From Taenia hydatigena (Eukaryota; Platyhelminthes; Cestoda; Cyclophyllidea; Taeniidae), in NCBI GenBank assembly GCA_036345935.2, contig JADWOT020001880.1, positions 62,001 to 126,000 on the forward strand: a stretch of DNA of 64,000 nt, read 5' to 3'. Of this stretch, positions 1-13,471 are shown one piece after another. Position 1 is the stretch's first letter. Each line of letters opens with the position of its first letter. A program made the position numbers and the translations under genes. Under the pieces are notes generated by a model. The model was not told the DNA's origin. It saw only the letters and a program-made list of their open reading frames with translations, and did no database searches.

Positions 1-1262
1 GCAGTTCTTGTTCACAAATCAGTTAATTTTGGGGCGTCTGACATGCTGGGATCCCGTTTTGGCAAAGAAAGTCACGACAATTCTTGTTATATTCTCGGAC
101 AACGTAGCTGTGGCTGATGCGTAGGGTGTCTGTTACAGCAAGGAAAGCTGAAACACTATAACTCTAGAGCTGCGCTCTCTTCTACACCTTTTGGTCAAGA
201 GTGGCTCAGAAATGAGATTTTGCAACTTACATCTTTTGGAAACTCATGCAAAATTTTCCGTTGTAAATTTTTTTGATTGGCAAAGCGAGTTCAGAGAATA
301 CGGTAACAAAGAAAAATGTGAAAATAAGGAGAGGTTTGTACACCCAGGGCGAAGATAAAATGGTTTAGATCTGAGCAGTGAAGATGCGGATGTGTGAGAA
401 CATGGAACAGGTAGCGCAGTTTTAAGAATAGGTTGTTTGAGGGAGTAGAAAGATATTTCATGCTTCTCAAACACGAGCATCCCTTTCTTATCAATAGCAT
501 TATGCAAATAATTTACTCTTTCTACACCTGCTCTTGTTTCCTCTTCTTGATCACGATCCAGCCATGTACCATTCGCATCCCTCATTTCATTCGCTTGCGC
601 CGAATCAATATTATCACATCTGGTACCCAATGTGAATCATATATAAAAAAGGACTATGATTAGCCTCTTCTAGTGTGTCATTGTAAAAAACTAAATGTTT
701 TTCACGAAGCCAGTAACTTTATATTTTACTCACATAACTAGATGAGTCGGCAAGTATAATCCGTATAGAAAAGGATGGAAAAAGTAGAAAAAGAAACAAA
801 CATAGCACTGAAGCACCATACTCAAAAACCCTTACATCTTCATCTCAACCTCAATTTTCTTAAAATTCTTATTGCCTCGATCCTACCGATGGCGAATGAA
901 TCACCATTGTCATTCACATCAGAACAGCCTCTTTGCTAACTCAATGGCGATCTTTGGGGTGTATAACCGATTCCTTTAACCAAAATTTAATCCTGCACTG
1001 CGCTTGCCGCGTTGTACTTACTTTTTGTGTCTTAAATTCTCAAATAAGCAGCAGCGTCAGGCGACCTGCTGGTGTACAACAACTTGCCCAATATTCATGT
1101 TCCACTGCGGAAGAACTGTAGTGCGGTCCGCAAGTCTAAGCTTGACTAATTTGGACTGAGTCAGAACGGACAAGACTAGCAGCCTAGGCTAGATTGTGGC
1201 AAGCTCGAGCAAGGCGCCTCATACGTTGCCATTTAAATTGACCCACCTAATCAACTTGACAC

Positions 1263-1450
1263 AACTCATTTCAATGAGAGTTGAGGTACTCTCTTTCTAT
1301 CGCGCATACATTAGGGATCTCTTGTCTAGTTCCCCTATCTCATGTACCACTCCAAGGCATCTTCGGTGAGTGTCTCCTTTTTCGCATACTCACACGTATT
1401 GCTTCTTACCTAATGCCATACTGTTTGTGCTTCTCAAAAAAATACATACG
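1263..1450 (+). repeat. Left arm of a diverged inverted repeat
   Basis: The plus strand here resembles the reverse complement of about 2,440-2,605. Shared landmarks in order are GAGGT then CTCTTTC, TCTCTTGTCT, a CATGT/TACTCC-like stretch and GTCTCC. An indel of about 26 bases separates the arms. No terminal motif or target duplication was found, so a transposon origin is unproven. Confidence 0.45.
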
Positions 1451-2439
1451 GAGAAGGGGAGTGAACAATTCCTATAATTGGGCTTCTCACCTTTAGTTTC
1501 CCACATTAGCGACACTAGAACATCTCTCTCCTCTGCCTCCTTTAAGCTCCTCTCACCAACCCCTCCTACCTCATCTTCTGTCAGCGCCCTCTTTAAGTGT
1601 TTCCCTTCATTTCTCTACTGGTCTCAATCTCGATTGTGACATGAGTAATCAATGCACAGATTTATCGCCTAGATCATACTAGCAGGAGTTGGACTAGACC
1701 TGAATCAATCACGCTCTGCCCGAGACAAAATCTTGTTTTAACAAAGTTGAGCTATTATTGCCATCAAATCTCCATTTCTATCTTTCTTTCTGTCGCTTCA
1801 ATCCGTACTACACTACTTCGCCTCAATTCCATCTTCTACTTCTATTCCTCCTTCACTTAGCCTTTCGGGAGCGAAGGTGGGCGTGTTGCTCCTACTTCTC
1901 AATTCGTGATTTGTAGGCTGCTCGGATTCCTACCTGCTCATCTCACTGTCCACTCCTTTTATTCTTTTGCAAAGGATCCCTCTGTCTGGCTTTCCACTTT
2001 AGACCACCCGCCCCACTTCCACCATGTATCTACGCCTCTCTGTCTGTTTGCCTAAGTTTGTGTATGTTGCATTGTTTACCTTAATTTCTGTCGTTTGGGT
2101 AGTAGCCTAAATTAATATCTCACAAAAGCAGTTAGAAAAGTGTGTGTTTGCTTGTGTGTATGTGGGTGTAAAGGCACAACAATCTCATCCTCGCCTTCTA
2201 ACTTGTTTTCTAGCTGATCAAATCGACATTTCCGTCCTGAGCGCAATAAAATCTTCCTTGGTCGTTCGCTAGGTGCCTAGTTCTTTGACCATTCTATCTC
2301 AGCTCTACACTTTGCTAACATTCTATCAGCCACCCACTAATTGACTTTACTTCATCCAATTGCTTTTCTCTCCTGTAACTCTACACCCTCACTTCCTTAA
2401 TTGAAGTGGACGCAGCACATGAAACTGGCGAAATTCGTG

Positions 2440-2605
2440 CACCATGTAGAGATAATTTGTCCCCTGCGGATAGCGCAGTAGGCGACAAAGAAGGCAGTCT
2501 CCGGAGACGCATTGGAGTAAGACATGAGAAAGGAGGCGCAGACAAGAGAGTCTTTGCCTTTCCATGTGTACTTTGATCTCTAGTGTCTGCGAGAAGGAAA
2601 GAGAA
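2440..2605 (-). repeat. Right arm of a diverged inverted repeat
   Basis: Reverse-strand partner of the segment at about 1,263-1,450, with a loop of about 1 kb between the arms. Read on the minus strand, both arms translate into loosely similar short peptides. That follows from DNA similarity and does not prove coding function. Confidence 0.45.
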
Positions 2606-3559
2606 GACCTCAAATTTCATGACATGCAGCTGTATCGAGTTGATTAAGCAGGCCAAATTAAAGCATTGGGGCGGACTTGAATATAATGCATAAGACGCTT
2701 GTGGGGATGGAGCATGCTCGATAGATGAGAAATTAACGTCCTGCCCTCTAACTATTGCTATAGAGCTAACAAAAGGGCATTTCTAATGCGTACTTCTAAC
2801 TCTGTGCTTGGAATAATTGTTTCTTTGGTGGTCTATGCATTTTCGGCAGAAGTTGGGTAACATGATTTTTTAGCTGAAGGATACCGAATGCAAAAATTAT
2901 TGAAATGACACATGCAAGTGATTTCCTGGAACAAAGGAAGGTAGCACATGTAGAAGAAGGGGTGTTGACACCAAAATTCCTCCCTAATTTTTATGATAGC
3001 TATCTTTTTTCGCCCCTTCGACGTTTTTGGAATAAAGGATTGAAAGGTCTGGAGTGATGAAGAGAGAGTTGCGACAGAAGTAGGAGATGCAAATAAGACG
3101 AGAGGCAAAGGTAAAACAAGGCAGGAGAGTGGCACTGACGAATAACTGAACGGCAAGAACGGCAGCGCGGCGAAGCAAGATGAAGAAATGTAGGCATGCA
3201 ATACGTAGAACAGCATGTCTGACAGTTTGCTGTGTGGTGGGCCAATTTGAACCTGATTCGTGTAAGAAGATCGATAACGCGTGTTGTATGATTCCGCTTA
3301 GTGCCGTCTGGTGCGGACTTTAAACAACACCACTTGAAGGTGGTTTTGAGGGAGCAGGTGTCACTTGCTTTTGTGCCTTCGTGACTTGATTGAGTTATGT
3401 GCATCATAGTGTGTGCAGAGAAGGAGGAAGAAAATGAGAAGAACCACCGATACTAACGTGCTTTGACTTAAATGTGCTGCCTTGTTGTGACTGCTTGTTC
3501 TCGGCCTTTTTTGAGATGATGCCTGTTATGCATTGGCAACTCAACCCTTGCGATTACAA

Positions 3560-3960
3560 TGGCCCTAGCGAAGGTGCGTTTCTGCCGATCACTCAAATTT
3601 CACGCCAAGGCCAATTGTTGCCTTGCGCCAGGGAGTACAATGGCGGCGAGCAAGCCTCACCATCCTGGGCAAAGCAACATGATTTTTCGGCCGCAAGCAA
3701 CAAAGAATGATTGAGTGCAAGGCGAAAGCGTGAGGTTTACGAAAAATAAGTAGAGGAAAGGATGAGAAAGTTCAAAATGGGTTGCCTTTGCACGGTTCTG
3801 GAGGACTGAATTTCTTATTCCCTTTCTTCTTTCTTCTGCATGTTCGTAAATTTCTTCATTGACCCAATTTCCTAGCCATGTTTTCGAGTGGAGTATGCAG
3901 AAACCAATTTTGTGGAAGGAATATAAGTTTCTGTTGAACGCCACACTCGAATTCGTTACT
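3560..3960 (+). repeat. Local direct repeat, copy 1
   Basis: Matches about 8,690-9,060 in the same orientation. Shared anchors are GCGAAGGTGCGTTT against GCAAAGGTGCGTTTT, CCAATTGTTGCCTTGC against CCAATTGTTACCTTGC, and CCTAGCCATG followed by GAGTG(A/G)AGTATG. A third partial member lies near 2,735-2,795 (CTATTGCTATAGAGCTAAC). Function unknown. Confidence 0.5.
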
Positions 3961-6900
3961 CACAGTTATATCTTGATGAGTGAAACACACTAGGATACTA
4001 GTTGTGACGAAAACCAGGATAGGGAGAAGGAAGAGAAGTGTGCGGTTAGGGGTATCAGAGAGATTGAGAGGGAAGCAGCGGCGATGGAGGCTGAGAAGCA
4101 GACCAAAGTTGAGTAGCTAACGAAGGGGTACTGAGGCACTGACGAAGAATTGGTTAATGGAAACGACGACAACTTGGGAAGCAAGATGAATGTTAGAAGG
4201 AGAGAGAATGCTGTATGATTTATTGTTTTCCACTCCATCGGTGGTTCATGGTGTCTGGTGGTTTCTTGGAAGCAAATGTCATTTGCCTTTGTGATTCTTC
4301 ACTTCAGCTGACACTCGTGCATCATTGCGCGTGTAACGGAGGCAGAAGAGAATGCAAAGGACTACTGATACTTGTGTGCTTTAAAATGCTCTGCATTACC
4401 AAGATTGCCACACCTTGATTTTTTTTCCATTGTGGTGATTGGATAAGAGTGTAATGGAGAAGCAACTTGAAAAGTAACATTTTCATAATATATACACTAC
4501 TTATCAAGTTGCATTTCTCTATTTTAGGTGACATGGAAATTGGAGGTCGGAGTGCTAAGGACTCGCAGCGACAAATAACTGTGATGACGAAGCAACAGCC
4601 AACACTTGCATTAATTAGGAGAATCGTGAAGGCTCGCCAAATAAGTGTCATCGATATTGACCATAAAGTTGCGCGATGCATTTCCGACTGCTTGCAAAAT
4701 GGGTGACTAACTTGTGATGCGAAGCAGTTTGCATTTCAGTGTTCGGTGGTTGGACTCACAAATCATCCATTCACGGACGAAGATGTTCCCTGCGGGCATC
4801 TTCAGAGGACCAAACATTTGCCGCTGTAGTACATCCAGCTGGTAACATTTGAAGAAATTATGAAAACCTGAGGCGTGGCAGGGCAAGACCTCCTCCCCCA
4901 AAATAGCCACCTTTTAGCCTTTGCGTTTGGATGCGATCTCGACACCACATTATTTTTTCATCCGTAACCCTTCACCTCATGTTGTGTAATGATTGTTTGG
5001 GTTGAAGCGGTATAGAGATCTGAGATCTTGAAGTTCGATGAAAATGATGGCAATGGATTTCGAGTTGCTTGCTTCTAGAGCACAAGCGATTTTAGTAATG
5101 GCTTGTCTTCTTTAAGTTTATTAGTGGGTCTATGCAGATTCTGTTTGCAGACCGTAGGGGATCACTAAGAGTGACACTATTCTAAGGTTCTAATTTGGGC
5201 GTAGGGATGTGCAAACTGTTGCCTAGTGGGACCGAAGGCCACGTAATTTTGCATTTTGAACATTTGCAAAGTCTTCAAGCATCACAAGTTTGCAATTTGC
5301 CATAAGTAACAAAATTCTACATGTGAGATCTTTGGTTCTATTTGCATTGAAAATGATTATCATCTGTTTCATTTCAATTGTGCTTTTATAAAAGGCTATT
5401 TATCGGAATGGACTATTTTTTGCTAATCAGCTACCCATTATGCTTACACTGACTTCTACGCAAAGCGAAACAGATTAGCCATTCACTTCGTATTTTTGTG
5501 GCACTAATATTTTAAACTGGATTTACACTTTTAGATAAGATCTTAAGTCAGAAGGCAATGATTGGTCAACCTACGCCAGACTGTTGATTTTACAACCACG
5601 CCGACTTCTACTGCGTCCAATCAGCGCGACGCAACGAGCGCATACTTGGCTCATTTAAGCCTATCACCTTCGAAGCTGTAGTGGACAATAACGCAGCGTT
5701 GTGTGTGTTTTGGGGCACCTTTAGATTTTGCGAAACCCTTGCCTAACAATTATCGCAAGTGTGTGCATTCGCAAAGTTCTCCACAATAACACGTGTTATG
5801 AATATCGCCTTTTGATGAGGTCCTGCCAGAAATAATGGATGCATCTGCTCAATGTCATGTACGAAGATTCCCTTTTAGTCGCTCCCTGACTTATTTATCT
5901 TTTAAAAAACACATGAATTGTAAATGAATTTCTATTGGATGAGTATAAAAATTTTTAGCTGGATTAATTTCGTTACCTTGTCAACGAACTGGTTAAAAAT
6001 AGGGCGATCCTGGTTTTTAAGTCATCCGCATGACGCATTGCGTGGGTCGTTTTTTCAAATCAAGCAATTAAGCTTCCGTCTGTGTGTTCCCAGTTGTTAG
6101 TTCAAATAAACTTCGAAGTGCGTAAATCACATCTCCAGTGAGTGACCGAACGAAGAGGCGGTAACGGGGATTTGTTTCAATGCACTTTTTAAAGGGTTAG
6201 CAGTCAGCACACGCCAATCAAGCGACTAAGTGGAGGTCATTCACTCGGCCACGTTTTTCTCATTGATGGAATCCATGCAACTTGTTTCCGCCTCGACCTC
6301 GATGTAACTGACCTGCATAGACTATGCTGGCATAAGATAAAAGTCGAAGATGGATTCTTACCAGATGCTCGACATGTAAGTCTTTTGCACTATAAGATGA
6401 CTCGACTGATTCTGCCAAGTAATTTTACTGAATAGAAGTGTAGAGCCTTCTCTTTCCTCTTAACAGTTTTACGAGTTATCAATTTATGCAACTTCCGAAA
6501 CGTAAATTTGGAAATTCGACGCAAACCGAATCTGCACTGCTTAGAAGGTGTGCCAACAATTATCGCAACTTGGCGGTGTGCGCACATGTCTCCTGCAAGT
6601 TTTTATGGCCACCAGTCAGACCTGTGGAAGGACGGCGTAACCTACTCATCTAAAGAGTGCGCAAAGAAGGCACGACCAGTCTGTAATTGTCTAGTAGGTA
6701 TTTCGCAGGGGCCACCTGAGAAGGAATCTGCGTAGAGAAAACAGGCGGGTGAGCGAGAACACCACCATTTAGGATGCATGAAAATCAGCAATCAAGTAGA
6801 ACTTTCGAATAGTTAAGAAGAAAAGTGTTTGCACTCGTAGGCATTTGAAGCACCGATCTTCAAATGAGGCGTGCTGGCCATGATCACGTCAACATTTATG

Positions 6901-7224
6901 CTCATCGATTCGCGTTTCACTGGAAGGGTTCTGGGGGCGTCTTCGACCGTAAGACACTTTACAAATGTTAACCAAACTATTGGTTAAATAAAACTGTTCC
7001 TTCATGGTGAAATGTGCCGAAAATTTCGGATTAGGCCGTTCGTTGATGCTTCAGTTAGAGGGATTGGTACACCCACCATCCTGTATGGTAGAAGAATTAA
7101 ATCTTTGGTTATCTCATCACAGACATTAAAGCATGAATAAGCACTTGACACAAATAACTGTGGTGATAAGATCTACTTACACGCAGGTACGCATGTTCTC
7201 ATTTCACCCGTTTTGTTTCTAAAG

Positions 7225-7680
7225 GTGTACCAAATGCGGAATGTCCAGTTGTACCCGGGAGAGGAACAAACATGGACCTCCCAGCCGTACAGTAGCAAGT
7301 GGAACAAGCAACACCAGTATTTCCAAGACCCGATTCCCCCCCTTCCCTTATTTTTTCGCCACAGAACAACGATGAAGACAAGCAAACCTAACTAAATCCT
7401 TCGCCACTAAAAAGGCTAGAAATTGATGAGGCTGCTTCAAAAGAATAGGATATCCTAGGGGCAATGCCTGTATTTTCCACACGCATTCTGAAATTGACCA
7501 ACTCTCCAAATCCTGTACTACAACAGACATCTTGCATCCACTTGTCTTTGTCTGCAAACCAAAGTGGAAGCTCAGACCAGCCTCAAACTATCACTACGAT
7601 GCCAAACTTTCCAACGTCATATGACTCATCAGCGCATGCACCGATTTGTGAGAACATAAAATGTGTTTCCCCATCACTTC
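7225..7680 (+). pseudogene. H1: truncated exon-2 fragment of the NK2-like homeobox gene
   Basis: The segment aligns with the start of exon 2 of the intact homeobox gene at 50,379. It follows an intron end like those of the other copies (ACTTACACGCAG... then TTTGTTTCTAAAG). It keeps the family's GTACCAAATGCGG-type beginning and the later stretch with the GGAAGCTCAG and CAACG anchors. No first exon, homeodomain or third exon is present. The acceptor reads AAAG rather than ACAG, and the frame is broken. It is the most degraded and outermost member of the family and is almost certainly non-functional. Confidence 0.7.
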
Positions 7681-7689
7681 TTCTTTTAA

Positions 7690-8690
7690 TTTAATTAAAC
7701 TTTGCCACCTAGCCCAGTTTATACTGCCTGCACCCAACCGTGTTTTTGTGCGTGTGTGATGAGGGGTGGATTTATCATCATTATTAACACAACTTCAAAA
7801 CCACCCACACAAACAAACATACCAGTGCGCTGTAGTTGGAGCTTTCAACCCCCCACAGAACCACACCCTACACTCTGATCATGCCAAGGCGGAAAGGCGT
7901 CTCTCTTCCTCTGCCACGGGTAGTCAATCCTCACACCGTCGGGAGGAGATGTTTTAACTTCCCGTCCCCTCGCTGAACCGTAGCAGCTACTTCTTCATCA
8001 CGAGTTGTCTTTTTACTCCTCTACCAACCAATACGGAGAGAATAGATGACCATTCAGCCATGAGCCAGTGGATTGTGTGCACCAACTATTTCCACCACCC
8101 TCGCAGTTGAGAAAACTTTACTTGGATGTGTTTCAAGCATTGTTTAGCCCTTCCCACCTTTTCCTCCAGATCACTTTTACCGCGCTGCTAAATTACCATT
8201 TGCCACTTGAGATAGTTGACCCGTATCCTCATATACTCCTTTTGACATTTAAGCCTCGCGTCTTAATTACCTCTCATTCCTACTACTACCAATCCTTTTC
8301 CATTCTCGAGTCCCGAAAACCATCTACGATTGAAGGTGAAGATGCTGCTCTCAAGTGGCTAGTAATTTGATGGGGTGAAGGTGGAGGCGGTAGACTATGG
8401 TTTGGAAGGAAGAGACGTACTCACACTCACCTGTACCATCGTAACTACGCAGATTTTGGGATGCTAATCACCCTCATACTTCTCCTTTCGCCTTCTATCG
8501 CCCGGTTTTTGACATAATAGGGCTGGATTGCAGGAACGATGATAGTAAGAATAAGAATATTGCCATTTTGGCCTTGATGATTCCTTTTGGAAGAACAACT
8601 TTTGGTCATTTTGTGGACAGTAAGGGCAATGTGAGACATAAATTGAGCAAAGAATTTGGCGACTCACCCCTAACAATTGCTATAGAGCTA
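7690..8690. other. Unassigned stretch after H1
   Basis: No supported gene. A 100-codon open frame at 8,068-8,370 on the plus strand begins at a non-ATG codon. It shows neither a recognisable domain nor clear splice sites, so I treat it as chance. Confidence 0.5.
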
Positions 8691-9060
8691 GCAAAGGTGC
8701 GTTTTAGACCAATTGTTACCTTGCACCAGGGAGAACAATGGTGCTGACTACGTCTTCCCAGTATCGAGGCTACACCAGGCTTGTCCAACTAAATGGGACG
8801 GAAAAATAGTTGGGTGGGAGGCAAAGGTGGGACGTTTGCAGAAGGGAAATGAAAGAAGGGATAAGAAAAGGTCATTGTAGGATGCCTTTCCACGGCGCTA
8901 TGACATTGAATTCCTTGTTCTTCTCCCTTTTTTCTGTGTGTACCTAAATCCCTTCACTTGCCAATTTACCTAGCCATGTATTTGAGTGAAGTATGTGGGG
9001 ATCGACTTTGCGGAAAAAATCAGAATTTCCATTAATCTGCACACTTAATGACACAACCCA
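8690..9060 (+). repeat. Local direct repeat, copy 2
   Basis: Partner of the repeat at 3,560-3,960 in the same orientation, about 5 kb away. The preceding TAACAATTGCTATAGAGCTA also matches about 2,750. This suggests the outer 9 kb was itself built by local duplication. Confidence 0.5.
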
Positions 9061-11080
9061 TAGGCACAGTGAGATTTGGTTGGGTCTAGTTTATCTTGTG
9101 CCAGTCTAATCTGGATTACGCATTTGTGCATTCCTTAACCATGTCACAGTGGAGAGTGAGACTAGTGAAGAGATGAAAGGCACTTACTAAGGAGACGCTG
9201 GTGGCCGATTAGGTGAGAGGAAGGGGTGCAGAATCAGTTTTGGATTCGAAGGAGGTGGAGGTGATAGAAGCGTGAGGGGAGCAGAGGAGCTAGAATTTGT
9301 CGTGTCACTAAAGTGGAAAATAAAGGTAAAAAATGCAATTTGGAGAGTGCTCACTGTTTCCTAGTTAGCTGAGCTGAATGCACAGCCCGATGTGGTCCAG
9401 TTTACACCCTAGTTGCGTGACATTAATTGGCCTTGCGTTTGTCGCATGAGTGCTATTTTGTTGTGCGTCTCCTTTCCTGTGGTATACCTATGGCAGTGAT
9501 GAGAACCTAGATACGGCAGTCGTCGCAAGTGGTGTTTTATCTTTGCTTATTTTTTCACTCATGGTAACCTTTTCTACCACAGGTATTATAAATGCTGTTT
9601 TAAGAGGGCTTCTTCACGAAGCAGTGAAACTTTTTTGATTATTTATTTGCACCACTGTTCTTGTTTATTCACTTGGCTGGTTAGTTAGTAGAGATGTAGA
9701 GGTGGGGGGTGGGTGAAGTGACAAAGCTAATGTTGGCCATCTAATGACCTTTGAAGTTACTCCGTATGCCTCAATTTTTCTCTCTGTTAACCTACCTACC
9801 TATCTGTCTATTTTACTAACTATCGATCTGTTCGTCTGCCCTTTCCTCGACCTGTAGAATGTGCAGGGTCAATTTGGGCAGCATGCGGTAGGCATGTGAG
9901 ACTGGTGCAGACGAACCTGTCTACAACGTTCACAGAAAGCATTCAAAGATTAAAAAATGAATAACTTTGGATGGCGAGGATGTTAGTCGGACGCACTTTA
10001 GTTAGGCGAATAAAAAGTTACTAAGAGGAGGTAAAAACACTGGCCGAAGGTCAGAGAGAGAGGCAGGATTCAAGTACTGTGGCTTCAAGAGTGTAGGTGC
10101 TGCCGAAGGTGAGGAGCGGCAATGCTGAAAGGCTAGCTAAGCCAGAGCAGGCACCCATGCACGTCGCAGTGAAGTGGGTCACTTCAGCGCAGAACTGCGT
10201 CGAGGCCATTTCTTATGGCTCTGAATGCATTTTCTTACAACGTGCAGGAAATGACGGTTTTAACGAAAGAGTATAGCATCTATTGCACAAAAATAGGTCT
10301 TCAAGTAAGGGCTTGCGCAAGGCGGTAATGGCTGCTTGGGTGTTTAAAATCACCAAACGCAAGCAAAGGAGCTGCGTGCCTCATCGTTATGGTCCTATCT
10401 GTCAACCTGTGCTCATCCACATTACCATTGTTTAGTCTTTGTCTATCCTCAGGGTTGCGTCAACAATCACGGGGGTATCCATGAGACGGTCAATGTCTAT
10501 CCACAGGGCTTTCGAACTGTGTCCATCACAATATGTATGAGATTTATTATCGAGTGGTTGATGCAGAATGTTTATGAAATTGGCCTCCGAGTTGTTGTTC
10601 CTTCCCACTCCGCCATCGACTCCCCTTTTTCTGCTGGTAGACACAAAGGTATTCCTTTCTTTTAACTTTTAAATCTCTCTCATCATAATTAGAATAATTA
10701 ATGATTCATATGTCCTGTTCTCCCCATCTTTATGCGCTTCTTTATTTGCCTATGCTTGGTGCTTTGTGATATTTCGATTTAGCAGTGTCAATTCAGGCAC
10801 TATTAAGGAAAGTCATTGGAAGTCCCTATTTTTAATAAATGAAGCTCGACTTCGTTTTATTCAATGAACGAATAGCAAAGGGCTTCAGTTATTCAGTTGA
10901 CCACGCATTTCTTATGGCTCTATTTTGCGATAACCGTGCTTTTTCGTGAAATCCTCGTAAAATCTAATGTTGTTGCAAGATTATTCAAAGGCGATTGCTT
11001 AGAGAGGTGCTTTTTGTTAGCTTGCGCAGAGTAGACAACAATTCATTTGCAAGTTCTTTGTAGGACGTCAGGTTTTTTGC
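9061..11080. other. Intergenic stretch
   Basis: No supported gene. At 9,450-9,638 a 62-codon open frame has two hydrophobic stretches. It lacks an ATG start, convincing splice sites and any family resemblance. Confidence 0.5.
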
Positions 11081-11089
11081 ATTCACGAG

Positions 11090-11930
11090 GTTAGCGCCCG
11101 GTGGTGGGGTGTCAGGATTACCACCTAGGAAGGTTGATGTGAACGCTGACTTGCGCCCTCTCGAACTGGAATTAGAAGTCTGCAAGTTACTACTAGACTC
11201 GAGACACTCGTTGGGTAGATCACGCTGGGGCACTCCATCGCTCCTTCTAAAGTAAATAACCCACCCAGGAAACGAGGGGTCCTGGTGCCACAGTTGGGGG
11301 CTGCAGTTTTATAGCACCTGCACAAGTGCCATAATGGAGCTGTAAACATGTTTAGCCGGAAAGTGCCAAGCTTTGTGAAAATGTTATAAAACACAAGTGC
11401 ATCGGGACATATCCAGCTCACCGGTTGATGATGAACTCGGCTTTTCAGAAAAGATTTTGAAAGATTGATTCCAACGTTATTGCAAATAAGCGGCACTAGG
11501 TAGAAATAAGTGGCAGAATTTAGACGCATTTACGATGAGAAGCAACAGAACTAAGACTTGGGTGATTTAGAAAAGCGTGTAACTGGAAGATTGAATAAAA
11601 TGAAATCCGGGAAATACCATAATGTCTATAAAATATGAACAAATAGAAATATCTTCAACCCTGGATGCACTCAGCCACTAACCTATAACCTATTTCGCTG
11701 CGATGCATAGCTTCAGCATATCCCTCAAGATTTTACCAACTCCTCAAAAAGAAAACCCTCATCCAGTACTTGAAGTAAGGTATTCGCAATACTAGAAACA
11801 GATTTCTAGAACTTCTTTACCCAGCTTCGTCGTTTCATAAAAATTCACAGATTTACAGCCTATTTATTGACGGGTGCAGGTGCATATGGGCCGCCCATCA
11901 ATCTCCATTCGTTTCAATTTCAAGGAGTGC
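11090..11930 (+). repeat. RyR/homeobox spacer repeat, copy a
   Basis: Matches the spacer found downstream of the RyR last exon in the best-preserved unit (about 47,950-49,750). The anchor GGTGTCAGGATTACCACCTA, followed by a CCCTCTCGAACTGGAA-type stretch, recurs at about 12,480 and 47,980 on the plus strand and 20,560-20,650 on the minus strand. Here it ends near 11,930, where sequence typical of the last RyR intron begins. That marks a tandem-duplication junction. Confidence 0.65.
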
Positions 11931-12133
11931 TTCATCGAAAGAATGGGGGCTGCAGATGACTTTTAAGTCTTAAGTCGTGGATATCGCTGTGCTAATATAA
12001 ATTCAAGTCTCACGACATTTAGTTGCCATGCTTTTTGAGTCCGAATCATGTTTGACGATCGAGAATGTCATGGCGTCTTTGAGAGTAGATGTTGATGCGA
12101 TTGATGATCTCTGCAGGTTTTTGCGCTCTTTAA

Positions 12134-12195
12134 GAGTCTTACGCGAGGGACACTGTTTTGGCAAGCAGTGCAAAGAGAAGTTGCAAGCAAAGTAG
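12134..12195 (+). pseudogene. RyR last-exon fragment, internally deleted
   Basis: The upstream 200 bases match the final RyR intron of the 47.5 kb copy (the CTTAAGTCGTGGATA region and the GATGATCTCTG region). The exon begins GAGTCTTACGCG and ends at an in-place TAG. It has lost about 40 bases, including the part encoding the DFFP-like core, and the splice acceptor AG has become AA. The residual end still resembles the KQ...E..LQ.K carboxyl terminus. It is a dead fragment of the ryanodine-receptor C-terminus. Confidence 0.75.
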
Positions 12196-12199
12196 TAAC

Positions 12200-13400
12200 G
12201 AGAGATGCCTTCACACTTACATCTTTATATGCCACATTTCTAAACAGCTCTATCTTCTTTCCTTCACGTTCGCCCACCTGCGTAGGGAAATGATTTCGCA
12301 GAGAGCATTACTTTGATCTTTTGCATTTCTTTCGAGTCGGCTCTTCACCTAATTTTTCATTGTTCGTCTGTGTTACGCCTCTCAACTAAAAAAATACACC
12401 CATTACTTAGTCTTGGTGTAATATCTCTCTTTTCCTTGAAACTAAGTTGGTGCTTGGGGATGGTTCTAGCGCCCAGTGGTAGAGTGTCAGGGTTACCATC
12501 TGGAAAAGTTGATGTGAGTGCTGGCTTCTACCCTCTCGAATTGGAACCAAAAGTCCTCAAATTAAGGCTGGACTCAAGGCACTCGTTGAGTAGACTACGT
12601 TGTGACACTCTGTCACATTTCAGAGGAAATATCACATCCAGGAAAGGGGTATTGAGGTGCCACAGTTGGAAGTCGCAGTTCAACAGCACCTTCACAGGTT
12701 AAAATGGACCTAAAAACCACGTTTAGCCAAATGGTTCCAAGTTTTGTGAAAAAACAGCTATAAAACACAATGTGAATCTGAATCGAATCCGTTCACGATT
12801 TGACGATGAATTCGACTTTCTAAAAGGCATTCGTGGAGGTATAAATACAAAGTTGCCTACCACACTTGTCAAGAAACTCCACCTCCATGTGTCGTCTGAA
12901 ATGTTAATCAGTAAAGTTCAGGCAATACCAAACCTGAATTCTACAACCTTTATTACCTAGCTGCAACAATTAATTAAAAGTTCGACGCCTTAACAGCAGA
13001 GATTTTATTGAGGACCCTACTTGACTCTACCATTGTAAAATGTCGAATTTTTTACCTTGGAAATCTATATTTGACAAGTTCCAGTGATAACTTAATTAAT
13101 TTACAACTTTGCGGCTTTTGCATTAATAGGTAAAGTTGCATATGACCCATCCATTAGCCTCTATTATTTTCAGCTTCAAGGCGACTTCCATCAAGAGAAT
13201 AGGAAACAAATGCAGTTAGCAGTCAGACGATGAGGTGAAAGTAGGAGGTCCAAATTAAAAGCAAATCAAGCATCAGAATACGAAGCCCCTCAGACTGGAA
13301 TTATAAAAAATTACGCAGCTCTTCTCTCCTCAAAAAAGTAGACACAATCAAAGGCTCCTGAATGTTATTGGTTTGATTCGTAAACTTGGATTTTACTAGT
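12200..13400 (+). repeat. RyR/homeobox spacer repeat, copy b
   Basis: Lies between the RyR last-exon fragment and homeobox copy H2. It corresponds to 47,680-49,880 with internal losses. Matching landmarks include GGTAGAGTGTCAGGGTTACC near 12,479 and the ATACAAAGTTGCCTACC stretch near 12,846, which pairs with about 49,400. Confidence 0.65.
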
Positions 13401-13471
13401 TTTATAGTTCACAAGCGCAGCAAGTAATTCAGTCATAAAACAGCGCAGGGTTGTGTGGTTACAAATTCATC

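Larger units (their letters stand above)
1..7000. other. Intergenic stretch without recognisable genes
   Basis: I see no gene I can support here. Reading frames are short, start mostly at non-ATG codons and resemble no family I know. One exon-like piece, about 4,529-4,706 on the plus strand, follows a pyrimidine-rich tract ending in AG and stays open for about 59 codons to a TGA, but I cannot name it. The stretch also holds a diverged inverted repeat and members of a local repeat, both listed separately. Confidence 0.6.

Noticed and set aside
3000..3407. 135-codon minus-strand frame
   Set aside because: It overlaps two other long frames in the same place and resembles no family. Low-complexity Ser/Leu/His content fits chance.
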